Shown here one piece after another: positions 16,749-24,951 of a stretch of 64,000 nt of DNA. The notes under the pieces were generated by a model that saw only the letters and a list, made by a program, of their open reading frames with translations, did no database searches and was not told the origin of the DNA. Made by a program: the position numbers and the translations under genes. The first letter of the stretch is position 1. Each line of letters starts with the position of its first letter. Source of the DNA: Curvibacter lanceolatus ATCC 14669 (lineage in GTDB: Bacteria > Pseudomonadota > Gammaproteobacteria > Burkholderiales > Burkholderiaceae_C); the NCBI RefSeq assembly GCF_000381265.1, contig NZ_KB906253.1, positions 558,001 to 622,000 of the forward strand, in the 5' to 3' direction.

Positions 16749-17726
16749 ATGACCGAACACAAGACCATCGCCACCCACAGTGGCAGCTTCCACGCCGACG
16801 ACGTTTTTGGCGTGGGCGTGCTCATGGGGGTGCATCCCTCGCACACCCTGATCCGCACCCGCAAGAACGAACAGATCGAGGCCGCCGATTTCGCGGTTGA
16901 TGTGGGGGGCCTGTGGGATGCTGACCGCGGCCGTTTCGACCACCACCAGCGCGGCTTTGACGGGGCCCGCCCGGCCCGCGTGGTGGACGGCGCAAGCCAG
17001 CCCGGTGTGGGCTATGCCAGCGCCGGCCTGGTGTGGGCGGCGCATGGCGCCGACTACGTGCGCGCCCTGGCGCAGGCCCAGGGCCATGCCTTGGACGATG
17101 CCGGCGTGGCCGAGGTGGTGCGTTCGATCGACGCCTCGCTGGTGCAGTACCTCGACATCGTGGACACCGGGCAGGGCGATGTGGCGCCCGGCATCTTTGG
17201 CCTGTCAGCGCTGATCTCGCAGCTCAACACCCACTGGATGGACGAACAGGGCCTGACGCAAGACACCAAGGCCGCCCTGCAGGAGACCCGCTTCCGCGAG
17301 GCGATCGCCATCACCCGCCGCTTTCTGGACCACGCCATCGTGCGCAAGATCTCGCAGCTGCGCGCCAAGGAAACCGTGCGCCGCGCCCCGCGCCTGCTCG
17401 ACGGGCGCGTGCTGCACCTGCGCGAGGGCGGCATGCCCTGGACGCACGTGGTGCTCGAAGAAATGCCCGAGGTGCTGCTGGTGATCTACCCCGATTCGGA
17501 CGGCGACCAGTACCAGATCAAGACCGTGCCGGTCGAGGCCGGTTCGTTCACCGCCAAGATGGACCTGCCCGAGGCCTGGGCCGGCCTGCGCGAGCAGGAG
17601 ATGGCGGCCGTCACCGGCGTGGCCGACAGCGTGTTCTGCCACATGAACCTGTTCATTGCCGGCGCCCGCAGCCAGGCCGGTGCGGTGCGCCTGGCCGAGC
17701 TGGCCCTGCAATCCGCTGGCCGCTGA
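16749..17726 (+). CDS. MYG1/UPF0160 family DHH-like phosphohydrolase
   Basis: A 325-residue protein with the family opening ATHSGSFHADDVFGVGVL and the metal-binding patterns DVGGLWD and RFDHHQRGFD in the first 70 residues, as in DHH-type phosphoesterases. VRKISQLRAKETVRRAPRLL-like and VLEEMPEVLLVIYPD segments follow in the C-terminal half. Eukaryotic MYG1 has been described as an exonuclease acting on RNA; the bacterial role is not established. Nothing around it suggests an operon, since hipA ends 82 bases upstream and a long non-coding stretch follows. Confidence 0.9.
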   Translation: MTEHKTIATHSGSFHADDVFGVGVLMGVHPSHTLIRTRKNEQIEAADFAVDVGGLWDADRGRFDHHQRGFDGARPARVVDGASQPGVGYASAGLVWAAHGADYVRALAQAQGHALDDAGVAEVVRSIDASLVQYLDIVDTGQGDVAPGIFGLSALISQLNTHWMDEQGLTQDTKAALQETRFREAIAITRRFLDHAIVRKISQLRAKETVRRAPRLLDGRVLHLREGGMPWTHVVLEEMPEVLLVIYPDSDGDQYQIKTVPVEAGSFTAKMDLPEAWAGLREQEMAAVTGVADSVFCHMNLFIAGARSQAGAVRLAELALQSAGR

Positions 17727-17900
17727 AACCCCGGGGCAGGGTGCGCAGTTTTCCCTGCAAACCCTGAACAACACTGTGGATAAGCCGTGCCCAGGGGGCT
17801 GAAAGCCAGGGCAAGTGCTTGATTCACAAGGGCTTGTGTTGCGCTGCTCAATTGTTGGGCAAGTGCTGGCGCCAGGCTTGTCGGGGGGGCTGTTGGGCTC

Positions 17901-17961
17901 AATTATCGGAAATTATCTTGGTTTGGATAAATTATCTGAATCAAGATAAAAACGGATAAAT
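17901..17961. promoter_or_regulatory. 61-bp dyad with six TTATC/GATAA half-sites
   Basis: In a 389-base gap without a gene (17,727-18,115) lies an AT-rich block with TTATC at 17903, 17913 and 17932, and GATAA at 17926, 17945 and 17955. All six are mirror-placed around position 17931. About 22 of 30 positions on each side match the reverse complement. The inner part reads as two adjacent TTATC-N8-GATAA sites, flanked by one extra half-site on each side. It is probably an operator for a dimeric regulator controlling the downstream gene (start 18116). The rest of the gap shows nothing else. Confidence 0.55.
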
Positions 17962-18115
17962 CAGGGGCGCGGGCATCTTGTTACGCGCAAGCCAGGCCAG
18001 GGCGCGCACCCGTTCTATGATCCAGGGCGCCGGCTCACCGCTGCCGTCCTGGGCTCGCTGGAGTCGGGCGCCGAGGGGGGCCGGCATCGGCACCAACCCA
18101 CGAATCTGCATCGCC

Positions 18116-18754
18116 ATGTCGCAAACCTTCGCCCAGGACATCTACACCGAGCCCTCCAACCTTGACTTCAACACGCTGGCCAATCTGGGCCCGCTGGCCC
18201 CCATGGCCGGGGTGTGGGAGGGCAGCCGCGGGCTGGACGTCAAACCCAAGGCCGATGGCCCGCGCAAGCAGGCCTATGTCGAGCGCATCGAGCTGCAACC
18301 CATCGACCCCCAGACCAACGGCCCGCAACTGCTGTACGGCCTGCGCTACCACGTGCACGTGGTCAAGCCCGGCCAGACCAAGACCTACCACGACCAGGTC
18401 GGCTACTGGCTGTGGGAGCCCGCCACCGGCACGGTGATCCAGACCCTGGCCATCCCGCGCGGCCAGATCGCCATGGCGGTAGGCCAGGCCGCCCCCGATG
18501 CCAAGCGCTTCGAGCTGGTCTCCACCCTGGGCGACACGCACGCCAACATCAGCTCCAACCCGTTTCTGGACCACGCCTTCAAGACGGTCGAGTACCGCAT
18601 CGAGGTCACCATCCACCCCGACGGCAGCTGGGGCTACAGCGAAGACACGGTGCTGATGATCCGGGGCCAGACCGAGCCCTTCCACCACACCGACCGCAAC
18701 CACCTGTTCAAGGTGGCTGAGCCGACCCCCAATCCGATGGCCCGACCGGCCTGA
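18116..18754 (+). CDS. Nitrobindin-like haem-binding beta-barrel protein
   Basis: A 212-residue protein starting MSQTFAQDIYTEPSNLDFN. It has the fatty-acid-binding-protein-like fold signature of the THAP4/nitrobindin group: LAPMAGVWEGSRGLDVK near residue 25, a run of alternating beta-strand segments, and a C-terminal His-rich stretch (FHHTDRNHLFKV) where the haem ligand is expected. Family members bind ferric haem and react with NO or peroxynitrite; substrate here is inferred. A longer frame from 17978 exists but has no support. An elaborate GATAA/TTATC operator-like dyad lies 155 bases upstream. Confidence 0.75.
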   Translation: MSQTFAQDIYTEPSNLDFNTLANLGPLAPMAGVWEGSRGLDVKPKADGPRKQAYVERIELQPIDPQTNGPQLLYGLRYHVHVVKPGQTKTYHDQVGYWLWEPATGTVIQTLAIPRGQIAMAVGQAAPDAKRFELVSTLGDTHANISSNPFLDHAFKTVEYRIEVTIHPDGSWGYSEDTVLMIRGQTEPFHHTDRNHLFKVAEPTPNPMARPA

Positions 18755-18811
18755 TCAAGCTGTTGGCGCCTCAGCTCGGCACCCGAGCGTTGCATTCAAG
18801 AAGCCCTGCGC

Positions 18812-19606
18812 ATGACCCAGCCCCTTCCAGACCCCACGCCTGCACCGGTCCATGAGGCCGCTCAACAGGGGTTTTCGCATGCGGCCCAGGCCTACGCCCA
18901 GGGCCGCCCCGACTACCCGGCCGAGTTGCTGCCCTGGCTGCAGCAGGCCCTGGGCCTGGCCCCGGGGCGCCAGGTGCTGGACCTGGGTGCGGGCACCGGC
19001 AAGTTCACCCGGCTGCTGGCCCGTACCGGCGCGCAGGTGACGGCGGTCGAGCCGGTGGCTGAGATGCGGGCCCAGTTGGCGGCTGCCCTGCCGGGGGTGC
19101 CCGCGTTGGGCGGCACCGCCGAGGCCTTGCCCCTGCCCGACGCCTCGGTCGACGCCGTGGTGTGCGCGCAGGCCTTCCACTGGTTTGCCAATGAGGCCGC
19201 GCTGCAGGAGATCCACCGCGTGCTGCGCCCCGGTGGCTGCCTGGGGCTGGTCTGGAACGTGCGCGATGAATCGGTCGACTGGGTGGCCCGGCTGACCGCC
19301 TTGATCACCCCGCACGAGGGCGATGCGCCGCGCTTTTACAAGGGCGATTGGCGCCGACCTTTCACCGGCCGCTGGTTCGCGCCGCTGGAGCTGAGCCGGT
19401 TCAGCTACCAGCATGTGGGCCCGCCGGCCCAGGTGATCGTCGACCGCTTCATGTCGGTCAGCTTCATTGCCGCGCTGCCGCCCGCTGCACAGTCCGAGGT
19501 GCGCCAGCAATTGCAAGATCTGGTCGCTCAGCACCCGGCCCTGCGCGGCCAGAGCACCGTGGCCTTTCCCTACCAGACCGAGGCCTACCTGGCCCGCCGG
19601 CTCTGA
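18812..19606 (+). CDS. Class I SAM-dependent methyltransferase
   Basis: A cytoplasmic methyltransferase of 264 residues. Motif I (QVLDLGAGTGKFTRLLA) lies near residue 55, the acidic end of beta-2 (VTAVEPVAEMRAQL) follows, then motif III-like DASVDAVVCAQAFHWF and the post-motif VLRPGGCLGLVWNVR. This is the Methyltransf_11 type seen in UbiE/BioC-like enzymes, but the substrate cannot be named. It follows the nitrobindin-like gene after 57 bases and is convergent with a LysR gene. Confidence 0.88.
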   Translation: MTQPLPDPTPAPVHEAAQQGFSHAAQAYAQGRPDYPAELLPWLQQALGLAPGRQVLDLGAGTGKFTRLLARTGAQVTAVEPVAEMRAQLAAALPGVPALGGTAEALPLPDASVDAVVCAQAFHWFANEAALQEIHRVLRPGGCLGLVWNVRDESVDWVARLTALITPHEGDAPRFYKGDWRRPFTGRWFAPLELSRFSYQHVGPPAQVIVDRFMSVSFIAALPPAAQSEVRQQLQDLVAQHPALRGQSTVAFPYQTEAYLARRL

Positions 19607-19628
19607 AACGGCGCAGCGCTGGACCTGC

Positions 19629-20600
19629 TCAGGCCGGCGGGCTGGCCGCCAGCTCGGCCTTGATCCAGCGGCAGAAGGCCCGCGCCGGGTCGGGCTGGGT
19701 GCTGCGCGGGTGGATGAAGGCCAGGTAGCTGCCCTCGCCGCGCACACGCTCCAGCGGCAACTCGGCCAGCAGGCCCTGGTGCAGGTGGCTGGCCACCAGA
19801 AACGAAGGCGCCACCAACACCCCGGCGCCGCTCAAGGCCGCCGCGATGGCCAGAAAATAGTGGTCGAAGCCAGCCTGGATGTGCAGGGCCCCCGCCCCCG
19901 CCCCCGTGCCCTGTTGGCGCGACCATTGGGCCAGCACGTCGGGCCGTGAGCGGGCCACCAGCAAGGGCCAGCCCTGCACCGGCGTGTGCTGCCAGCGGCG
20001 CAGCTGATCGGGGGTGGCCACGGCCACCAGCTCTTCGTGCGCCAGGTGCCACTGCTCGGCGTGCCCCAGGTTCAGGTCGCGCGTCACCAGCACATCAAAG
20101 GCATCGTCGGCCTGCGGCATCGCCAGCGAGGTGGTCAGCTCGACGCTCACCTGGTGCGCCTGCTGAAAGCGCGACAGCGCCGGGATCAGCACCGCCATCG
20201 CCAGCGAGGGCAATGAGGTGCGCACCTGCAGCACCGAAGGCCCGGTCATGCGGCTGCGCAGTTGCTGGCTGGTCAGCTCGATGGTGGCCATGGCGTCCTG
20301 CACCGTGTCGAAGTACAGGCGCCCCGCATCCGTCAGGCTCAGGCCGGCGCCGCCGCGTCTAAACAGGGGCTGACCCAGCCAGGCCTCCAGCGTGGCCACA
20401 TGCCGGCTGACACCGCTTTGCGTCAGGCCCAGGTGCTGGCCCGTGCGCTTGAAGCTGCCCCAGCGGGCCGCCTCGACAAACACCCGCAGAGCGTTCAGCG
20501 GCACCTGCTCGGGGCGCCCCGGGCGGGGCAGGGTGGCGGTGGGATCGGGACCGGGATCAGGATCAGGATCGGGCCGGTGGGGGGTATCTGATTCACTCAT
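19629..20600 (-). CDS. LysR-family regulator (GcvA-like)
   Basis: A 323-residue LysR protein with the GcvA-type opening VPLNALRVFVEAARWGSFKRTGQHLGLTQSGVSRHVATLE (about residues 33-72, in two blocks) and a periplasmic-binding-like effector domain from about residue 120. The first 30 residues are an unusual acidic Asp-Pro repeat (DPDPDPGPDP), which may be a start artefact; a later start is possible but no other Met precedes the helix-turn-helix. It is divergent from an MFS gene, which is its likely target. Confidence 0.88.
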   Translation of the reverse strand: MSESDTPHRPDPDPDPGPDPTATLPRPGRPEQVPLNALRVFVEAARWGSFKRTGQHLGLTQSGVSRHVATLEAWLGQPLFRRGGAGLSLTDAGRLYFDTVQDAMATIELTSQQLRSRMTGPSVLQVRTSLPSLAMAVLIPALSRFQQAHQVSVELTTSLAMPQADDAFDVLVTRDLNLGHAEQWHLAHEELVAVATPDQLRRWQHTPVQGWPLLVARSRPDVLAQWSRQQGTGAGAGALHIQAGFDHYFLAIAAALSGAGVLVAPSFLVASHLHQGLLAELPLERVRGEGSYLAFIHPRSTQPDPARAFCRWIKAELAASPPA

Positions 20601-20665
20601 GGATGTTCTCCATTTTCCTCATTCTGGTCCCCCTTGCGGCCAGCCGCCGCGGCATCATGCCCGGC

Positions 20666-21925
20666 ATGGTTTCCATCGCCTCTCCAAACACCGCCTCTGA
20701 CAAGCCCCTGCCCCAGGCCCACACGCCCATGCCGGCCGAAGCCCGGCGCAGCCTGCTGGCCGCCAGCGTGGCCCACGCAGTGCACGACGGCATGACCGAT
20801 CTGATCTATGTGCTGTTGCCGCTCTGGCAGAGTCAGTTTGGCCTGTCGCTGGCCTTCACCGGGGCCATGCGTGGCTTGTATGCCGCCTGCATGGCAGGCT
20901 TTCAGGTGCCGGCCACGCGCCTGGCGCGGCGCTGGGGCCGGCCCGCCTTGCTGGTGGGGGGCACCGTGCTGGTGGCCCTGGCCTACCTGGTGGCTGGGCT
21001 CAGCGGTGCCCTGCCGGTGGTGTGTGGCGCGCTCTTGCTGGGCGGGCTGGGCGCCAGCACCCAACACCCCCTGGCCTCGGCCCTGGTGGCCGATGCCTAC
21101 GCCGGCCACCGGGTGCAGGCCCGGCGCGCGCTGGCCAGCTACAACTTTGCCGGCGATCTGGGCAAGACGGCCGTGCCGGCCGGGGTGGGGGCCTTGCTGA
21201 TGTGGCTGAGCTGGCAGCACAGCCTGATCGCCGTGGGCCTGCTGGGGCTGGGGGCGGCCGCCGGCCTGGCCTGGCTGCTGCGCGCTCCGCCGCTGCAGGG
21301 CGCGGCGGCCGATGGCGGGCCGGCCCAGCCGGCACCGCTGCCGCAGCAGGCGCTGGTGCCGCCACCCACTTGGGGCTTTGCAGCACTGGCCGCCACCGGG
21401 GTGGTGGACAGCGGCACGCGCATGGGCTTTCTGACCTTTCTGCCCTTTGTGTTGTCGGCCAAGGGGGCCGGGGCAGCTGGCACCGGCCTGGCGCTGGGCC
21501 TGCTGTTTGTGGGCGGGGCCCTGGGCAAGCTGCTGTGCGCGGTGCTGGAGCGCCACCTGGGCCTGCTGCGCACGGTGTGGCTCACCGAAGGCGCCACGGC
21601 CCTGTGCATCGTGGGCACGCTGCTGCTGCCTTGGTGGGGGGCGCTGGCCCTGATGCCCCTGCTGGGCTTGATGCTCAATGGCACCTCGTCGGTGTTGTAT
21701 GGCTGCGTGCCCGATCTGGTGCCGCCCGAGGGGCGTGACCGTGCCTTTGCCCTGTACTACACCGCCACCATCGGGGCCGGCGCCATCGCGCCCAGCCTGT
21801 TTGGCTGGCTGGGCGATCAGTGGGGCGTGGCCCAGGCCATGCAGGCGGTGGCCGCCTTTGTGTTGCTCACGCTGCCCTTGACCTGGGTGGTCCGGCAGGC
21901 GTTGGCCGGGCAGGGCCGGGACTGA
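20666..21925 (+). CDS. MFS transporter, fosmidomycin-resistance-like
   Basis: An inner-membrane transporter of 419 residues with twelve predicted hydrophobic helices. The opening helix region VAHAVHDGMTDLIYVLLPLW followed by FGLSLAFTGAMRGLYAACMAG is typical of Fsr-like MFS proteins. The MFS loop 2-3 motif is present as RLARRWGRPALLVGG. The substrate is unknown. The start is uncertain: the frame is open from 20603, and 20666 and 20729 are possible ATGs, none with a good ribosome site. It is divergent from a LysR gene that probably controls it. Confidence 0.85.
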   Translation: MVSIASPNTASDKPLPQAHTPMPAEARRSLLAASVAHAVHDGMTDLIYVLLPLWQSQFGLSLAFTGAMRGLYAACMAGFQVPATRLARRWGRPALLVGGTVLVALAYLVAGLSGALPVVCGALLLGGLGASTQHPLASALVADAYAGHRVQARRALASYNFAGDLGKTAVPAGVGALLMWLSWQHSLIAVGLLGLGAAAGLAWLLRAPPLQGAAADGGPAQPAPLPQQALVPPPTWGFAALAATGVVDSGTRMGFLTFLPFVLSAKGAGAAGTGLALGLLFVGGALGKLLCAVLERHLGLLRTVWLTEGATALCIVGTLLLPWWGALALMPLLGLMLNGTSSVLYGCVPDLVPPEGRDRAFALYYTATIGAGAIAPSLFGWLGDQWGVAQAMQAVAAFVLLTLPLTWVVRQALAGQGRD

Positions 21926-21946
21926 AGGGAGATGGGCCGGGGTGGC

Positions 21947-23026
21947 TCAGTCCTTGGCGCCAGGCGCCGCCTTGGGCTGCCAGCCGGCCAGTTGCCGGCG
22001 CCAGCGGCCCAGGGCGCTGTCCGGCTGGGCATCGGCCGCGCGCGCCGAGGCGGCGGCCAACTGATCCAGCAGCGCCTGCTGCTCGGCATTGGGCGATTCC
22101 GGAAAACTCGGCACCACCTTGACGATGTAGTCGCCACGCGGCCCGTTGGGCCGCTCCGGAAAGCCCTGCCCACGCAGGCGGTACACCAGGGCGTCGCGGT
22201 TCAGGCGCATGTGCTGCAGGCCCTCGGGGGCCGGCACCTCCACCCATTGGTTGGCGGCCCAGGCGTAGCCGCACACCGGGATCTCGCAGCGCAGCTGGCC
22301 GTCTTCCAGCACAAAGAAGGGGTGGGGCTCGATCTCGAGGTGCAGCTCCAGCCCCAGCTCGATGCCGTCGTGCAGCGTGCCGGGCACGCTGAGTTCGTCA
22401 CCGGCGCGCACGCCTGGTGGGATGCGCACATGGCGGCGGTAGCTGATCGAGCGCTGGCCCGTGCCCTCACAGGGCGCGCAGCGCTCGCGCTGGCGGCCGT
22501 CGCCTTCGCAGTCGGGGCAGGTTTCTTGCGTCCACAGCCAGCCAAAAAGCGCAGGCTTGGGGCGCGTGCCTTTGCCCTGGCAGCCCGGGCAGGCGCTGGC
22601 CAGCACCCGGTGGCCCTGCCCTTGGCAGGCCGGGCAGGTGTGGGTGAAGCGCCCGCGCAGGGTGCGCACGCAGCCCAGGGTGGCTTCTTCGATGGACAGG
22701 CTCACCTGGCGCACCGTCACCTCGCGCGGTGAATGGGGCGGCGGCGATGGGGGCGGTGCCGCTTTGTCGGCGGCTGGTTTCGCCGCCGGTTTGGCCGCGG
22801 GCTTGGGGGCTGGCTTGGCCGCGGGTGGCGCCTCGGGCGCTTCGTCACGCAGGCCGCGCAGGTGGTGGTAGGCCTTGTTGATGCGCTGGGTGCGGCTGGC
22901 CGCGTCGCGGCTGGGGTTGCGGTCGGGGTGCCAGCGTGACACCAGGCGGCGCCAGGCGGCCTTCAGTTGTTCATCGCTGGCAGTGGGGGGCAGGCCCAGT
23001 TCGCGGTAGGCCTCGTGCTTGTCCAT
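21947..23026 (-). CDS. DnaJ-like co-chaperone with four CxxCxGxG zinc motifs
   Basis: A 359-residue protein. The J domain (residues 4-60) has the HPD motif (RWHPDRN) needed to stimulate DnaK. A low-complexity linker of Ala/Lys/Pro repeats (PAPKPAAKPAAK) covers about 70-105. The zinc region contains CPACQGQG, CPGCQGKG, CPDCEGDG and CAPCEGTG, followed by the DnaJ C-terminal substrate domain. The order matches full-length DnaJ, but the Gly/Phe linker is replaced by the Ala/Pro/Lys-rich one. It is therefore probably an accessory DnaJ paralogue (CbpA/DjlA-like in role) rather than the housekeeping DnaJ. Confidence 0.87.
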   Translation of the reverse strand: MDKHEAYRELGLPPTASDEQLKAAWRRLVSRWHPDRNPSRDAASRTQRINKAYHHLRGLRDEAPEAPPAAKPAPKPAAKPAAKPAADKAAPPPSPPPHSPREVTVRQVSLSIEEATLGCVRTLRGRFTHTCPACQGQGHRVLASACPGCQGKGTRPKPALFGWLWTQETCPDCEGDGRQRERCAPCEGTGQRSISYRRHVRIPPGVRAGDELSVPGTLHDGIELGLELHLEIEPHPFFVLEDGQLRCEIPVCGYAWAANQWVEVPAPEGLQHMRLNRDALVYRLRGQGFPERPNGPRGDYIVKVVPSFPESPNAEQQALLDQLAAASARAADAQPDSALGRWRRQLAGWQPKAAPGAKD

Positions 23027-23212
23027 GGGGGTGTGTTTCTTGGCGTGGCGTGTCGGCCAACGGGGCAGGTGCCCGCAGGCGCTGGCGGCCAGGGGCGCAT
23101 CGTAGCAGGCCGCCAGCCCGACGCCGGTGCAGACTGTGAAAGAACGTCAGCCTGGCTCAGCCACCGCCTGGGGGCGGCGAGCGCTGCCACGAACCATTGG
23201 ATACACCTGCCC

Positions 23213-24259
23213 TCAGCCCGCAAAGCCCTGCAGCACATTGACCACGTTGATGCCCACGTCGGCCACAGCGTAGCCGCCTTCCATCACAAACACCGTGGGC
23301 AGCCCAGCCGCCGCGAGGGTGGCCCCCACCTGCAGGTAGTCGGCACTGGCCAGCTTGAACTGCGAGATCGGGTCGCCCTCGAAGGTGTCCACCCCCAGCG
23401 ACACCACCAGCGCCTCGGCCCCGAAGCGGGCGATGGCGTCCAGCCCCTGCTGCAGGGCGGCCCGCCAGGTGGCGAAGTCGCTGCCAGTGGGCAGGGGCAG
23501 GTTCAGGTTGCAGCCCCGCCCCTCGCCCTCACCGGTCTCGTCGGCATAGCCCAGGTAGAAGGGGTACTCGGTGCGCGGGTCGCCATGCACCGACACCGTC
23601 AGCACATCACCGCGCTCATAGAAGATGGTCTGGGTGCCGTTGCCGTGGTGGTAGTCGATGTCCAGCACGGCCACGCGGCGGGCGCCCGCATCGCGCAAGG
23701 TCTGGGCCGCCACGGCGGCGTTGTTGATGAAGCAGTAGCCGCCAAAGAAGTCGGGCCCGGCATGGTGGCCGGGTGGGCGGGTGAGGGCCATGGCGGCCCG
23801 CGCCTCAGGCGCCGGCCCGCTCACGGCCAGCGCGGCTTCGATGGCGCAGCGCGCGCCGGCCAGCGCCGCCGTCCAGGTGCCCGCGGTGATGGGGCTGCCC
23901 GAATCAAACGAGAAGCGTCCCAGGCGGGCCGTGAAGTTGGTGCTGGGCGCCTCGTGCCTGAAGCCCCGCACCGGCCAGATCGAGGGCAGGATGTCCAGCT
24001 CGGCATTGGCCGGGTTCAGGGCCACCCAGTCGTCCCAGGCCTGGGCCAGAAAATCCAGGTAGGGCGCGCTGTGCACGCGGTGCAAGGGGCCCAGATCGGG
24101 CTCGCCCGGCTGGCGCAGCGGGCCCACGGGGCGGCGCTGCAGCTCGTTGATCACGTAGTCGAGGCGGCTGGGGTTTTCGTGGCAGGGCACCAGGCGGCCC
24201 CGGAACATTTCCTGGCGGCCATCGTGCAGGTGGTGCTGGGGGTTGTGGAAGATGATCAT
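23213..24259 (-). CDS. Histone deacetylase-like zinc amidohydrolase
   Basis: A 348-residue protein of the arginase/deacetylase superfamily. The active-site pattern is complete: TRPPGHHAGPDFFGGYCFINN with the tandem catalytic histidines, the zinc ligands in VLDIDYHHGNGTQ, and a C-terminal FVMEGGY loop with the catalytic-tyrosine region. Bacterial members act on acetylpolyamines or other acetylated amines rather than histones; the substrate here is not determinable. The stretch 23,027-23,212 upstream of its 3' neighbour holds no gene. Confidence 0.9.
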   Translation of the reverse strand: MIIFHNPQHHLHDGRQEMFRGRLVPCHENPSRLDYVINELQRRPVGPLRQPGEPDLGPLHRVHSAPYLDFLAQAWDDWVALNPANAELDILPSIWPVRGFRHEAPSTNFTARLGRFSFDSGSPITAGTWTAALAGARCAIEAALAVSGPAPEARAAMALTRPPGHHAGPDFFGGYCFINNAAVAAQTLRDAGARRVAVLDIDYHHGNGTQTIFYERGDVLTVSVHGDPRTEYPFYLGYADETGEGEGRGCNLNLPLPTGSDFATWRAALQQGLDAIARFGAEALVVSLGVDTFEGDPISQFKLASADYLQVGATLAAAGLPTVFVMEGGYAVADVGINVVNVLQGFAG

Positions 24260-24334
24260 GCAGGCGCTGGCAGGCTGAAGACGAAAGGCCAGAGTTTAGC
24301 TACCGGCGCGCACGCCGTGGCTGTCTCTCTAGCC

Positions 24335-24738
24335 TCAATCGGCGGTGATGCCGGCGCTTTTCACGATCTGCGCATAGCGCGTGTATTCCTGGCCCACCTG
24401 TTGTGCAAAGGCCCGTGGAGACAGCCTGGGCGTTTCAATGCCTTGGGCGGCCAGCTCCTTGCGAGCCGCAGGGCTGCGCGGGATGCGATTGACCTCGTTG
24501 CTCAGCGGGTCCAGCACGGCCTGTGGCGTGCCAGCCGGTGCAAACAGGCCGAACCAGGTACCGGCCCGAAAGCCCGCACAGGTCTCGGCCACGGTGGGCA
24601 CCTCGGGCAGCAGATCGCGCCGGGCGTCGCAGGGCAGTTTTTTTGCAGACTCGGCAGGATGGTGATCGGCCCATCACCCCCCACCAGCAGGTTGGGGCCT
24701 TCGGGCGTGGTGCAGTCGCCGTCCGAGGGTGATCTTGG
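24335..24738 (-). pseudogene. Bug/TctC solute-binding protein remnant (deleted and frameshifted)
   Basis: The 3' part, read from 24601, is a clear Bug C-terminus (LLPEVPTVAETCAGF, FGLFAPAGTPQAVLDPL, EYTRYAQIVKSAGI). Upstream in another frame lies the family's mid-N region (EGPNLLVGGDGPITILPSLQK). The two pieces join at a run of seven T/A bases (24638-24644). Adding one base restores a reading from LQKKLPCDA straight into RRDLLPEVPTVAE, so about 150-170 residues between them are missing as well. The signal peptide and the first lobe are also absent. The gene is therefore non-functional. Confidence 0.8.
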
Positions 24739-24779
24739 CGGTCCATTCTGTAGGCCAAGGCTGTGCAGGCTTGATGGGC

Positions 24780-24951
24780 TATTCATATGGATGGATTGAA
24801 GTTGAATCATGCTGGTCATTTATATATAAATAATCACATAAATGATTTTTTGCGTATGATTATGGGGTTTTGTGCATGACCCATAAATCAATGCAGCACG
24901 CTTCAGAAAATCAGAAATCGGCCGAATAAGAGGGAGCGTTTCTGATGATTC
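24780..24951. promoter_or_regulatory. AT-rich promoter region of the membrane diguanylate cyclase
   Basis: This stretch is far more AT-rich than its surroundings. It includes the perfect 14-bp palindrome ATTTATATATAAAT (24818-24831) and T-rich segments around 24843-24860 that could supply a -35/-10 pair (for example TATGAT at 24855-24860). It ends with a GAGGGAG purine run at about 24930 ahead of the start at 24952. It probably contains the promoter and an operator of the downstream gene. Exact elements are not certain. Confidence 0.4.

Noticed and set aside
17486-17902. Minus-strand frame covering the gap after the MYG1 gene
   Set aside because: It runs antisense into MYG1, has no ribosome site and no recognisable domain.
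22733-22871. Ala/Pro/Lys-coding repeats in the DnaJ-like gene as a possible DNA repeat element
   Set aside because: They are in frame and encode the low-complexity linker between the J domain and zinc region, so they are part of the gene.
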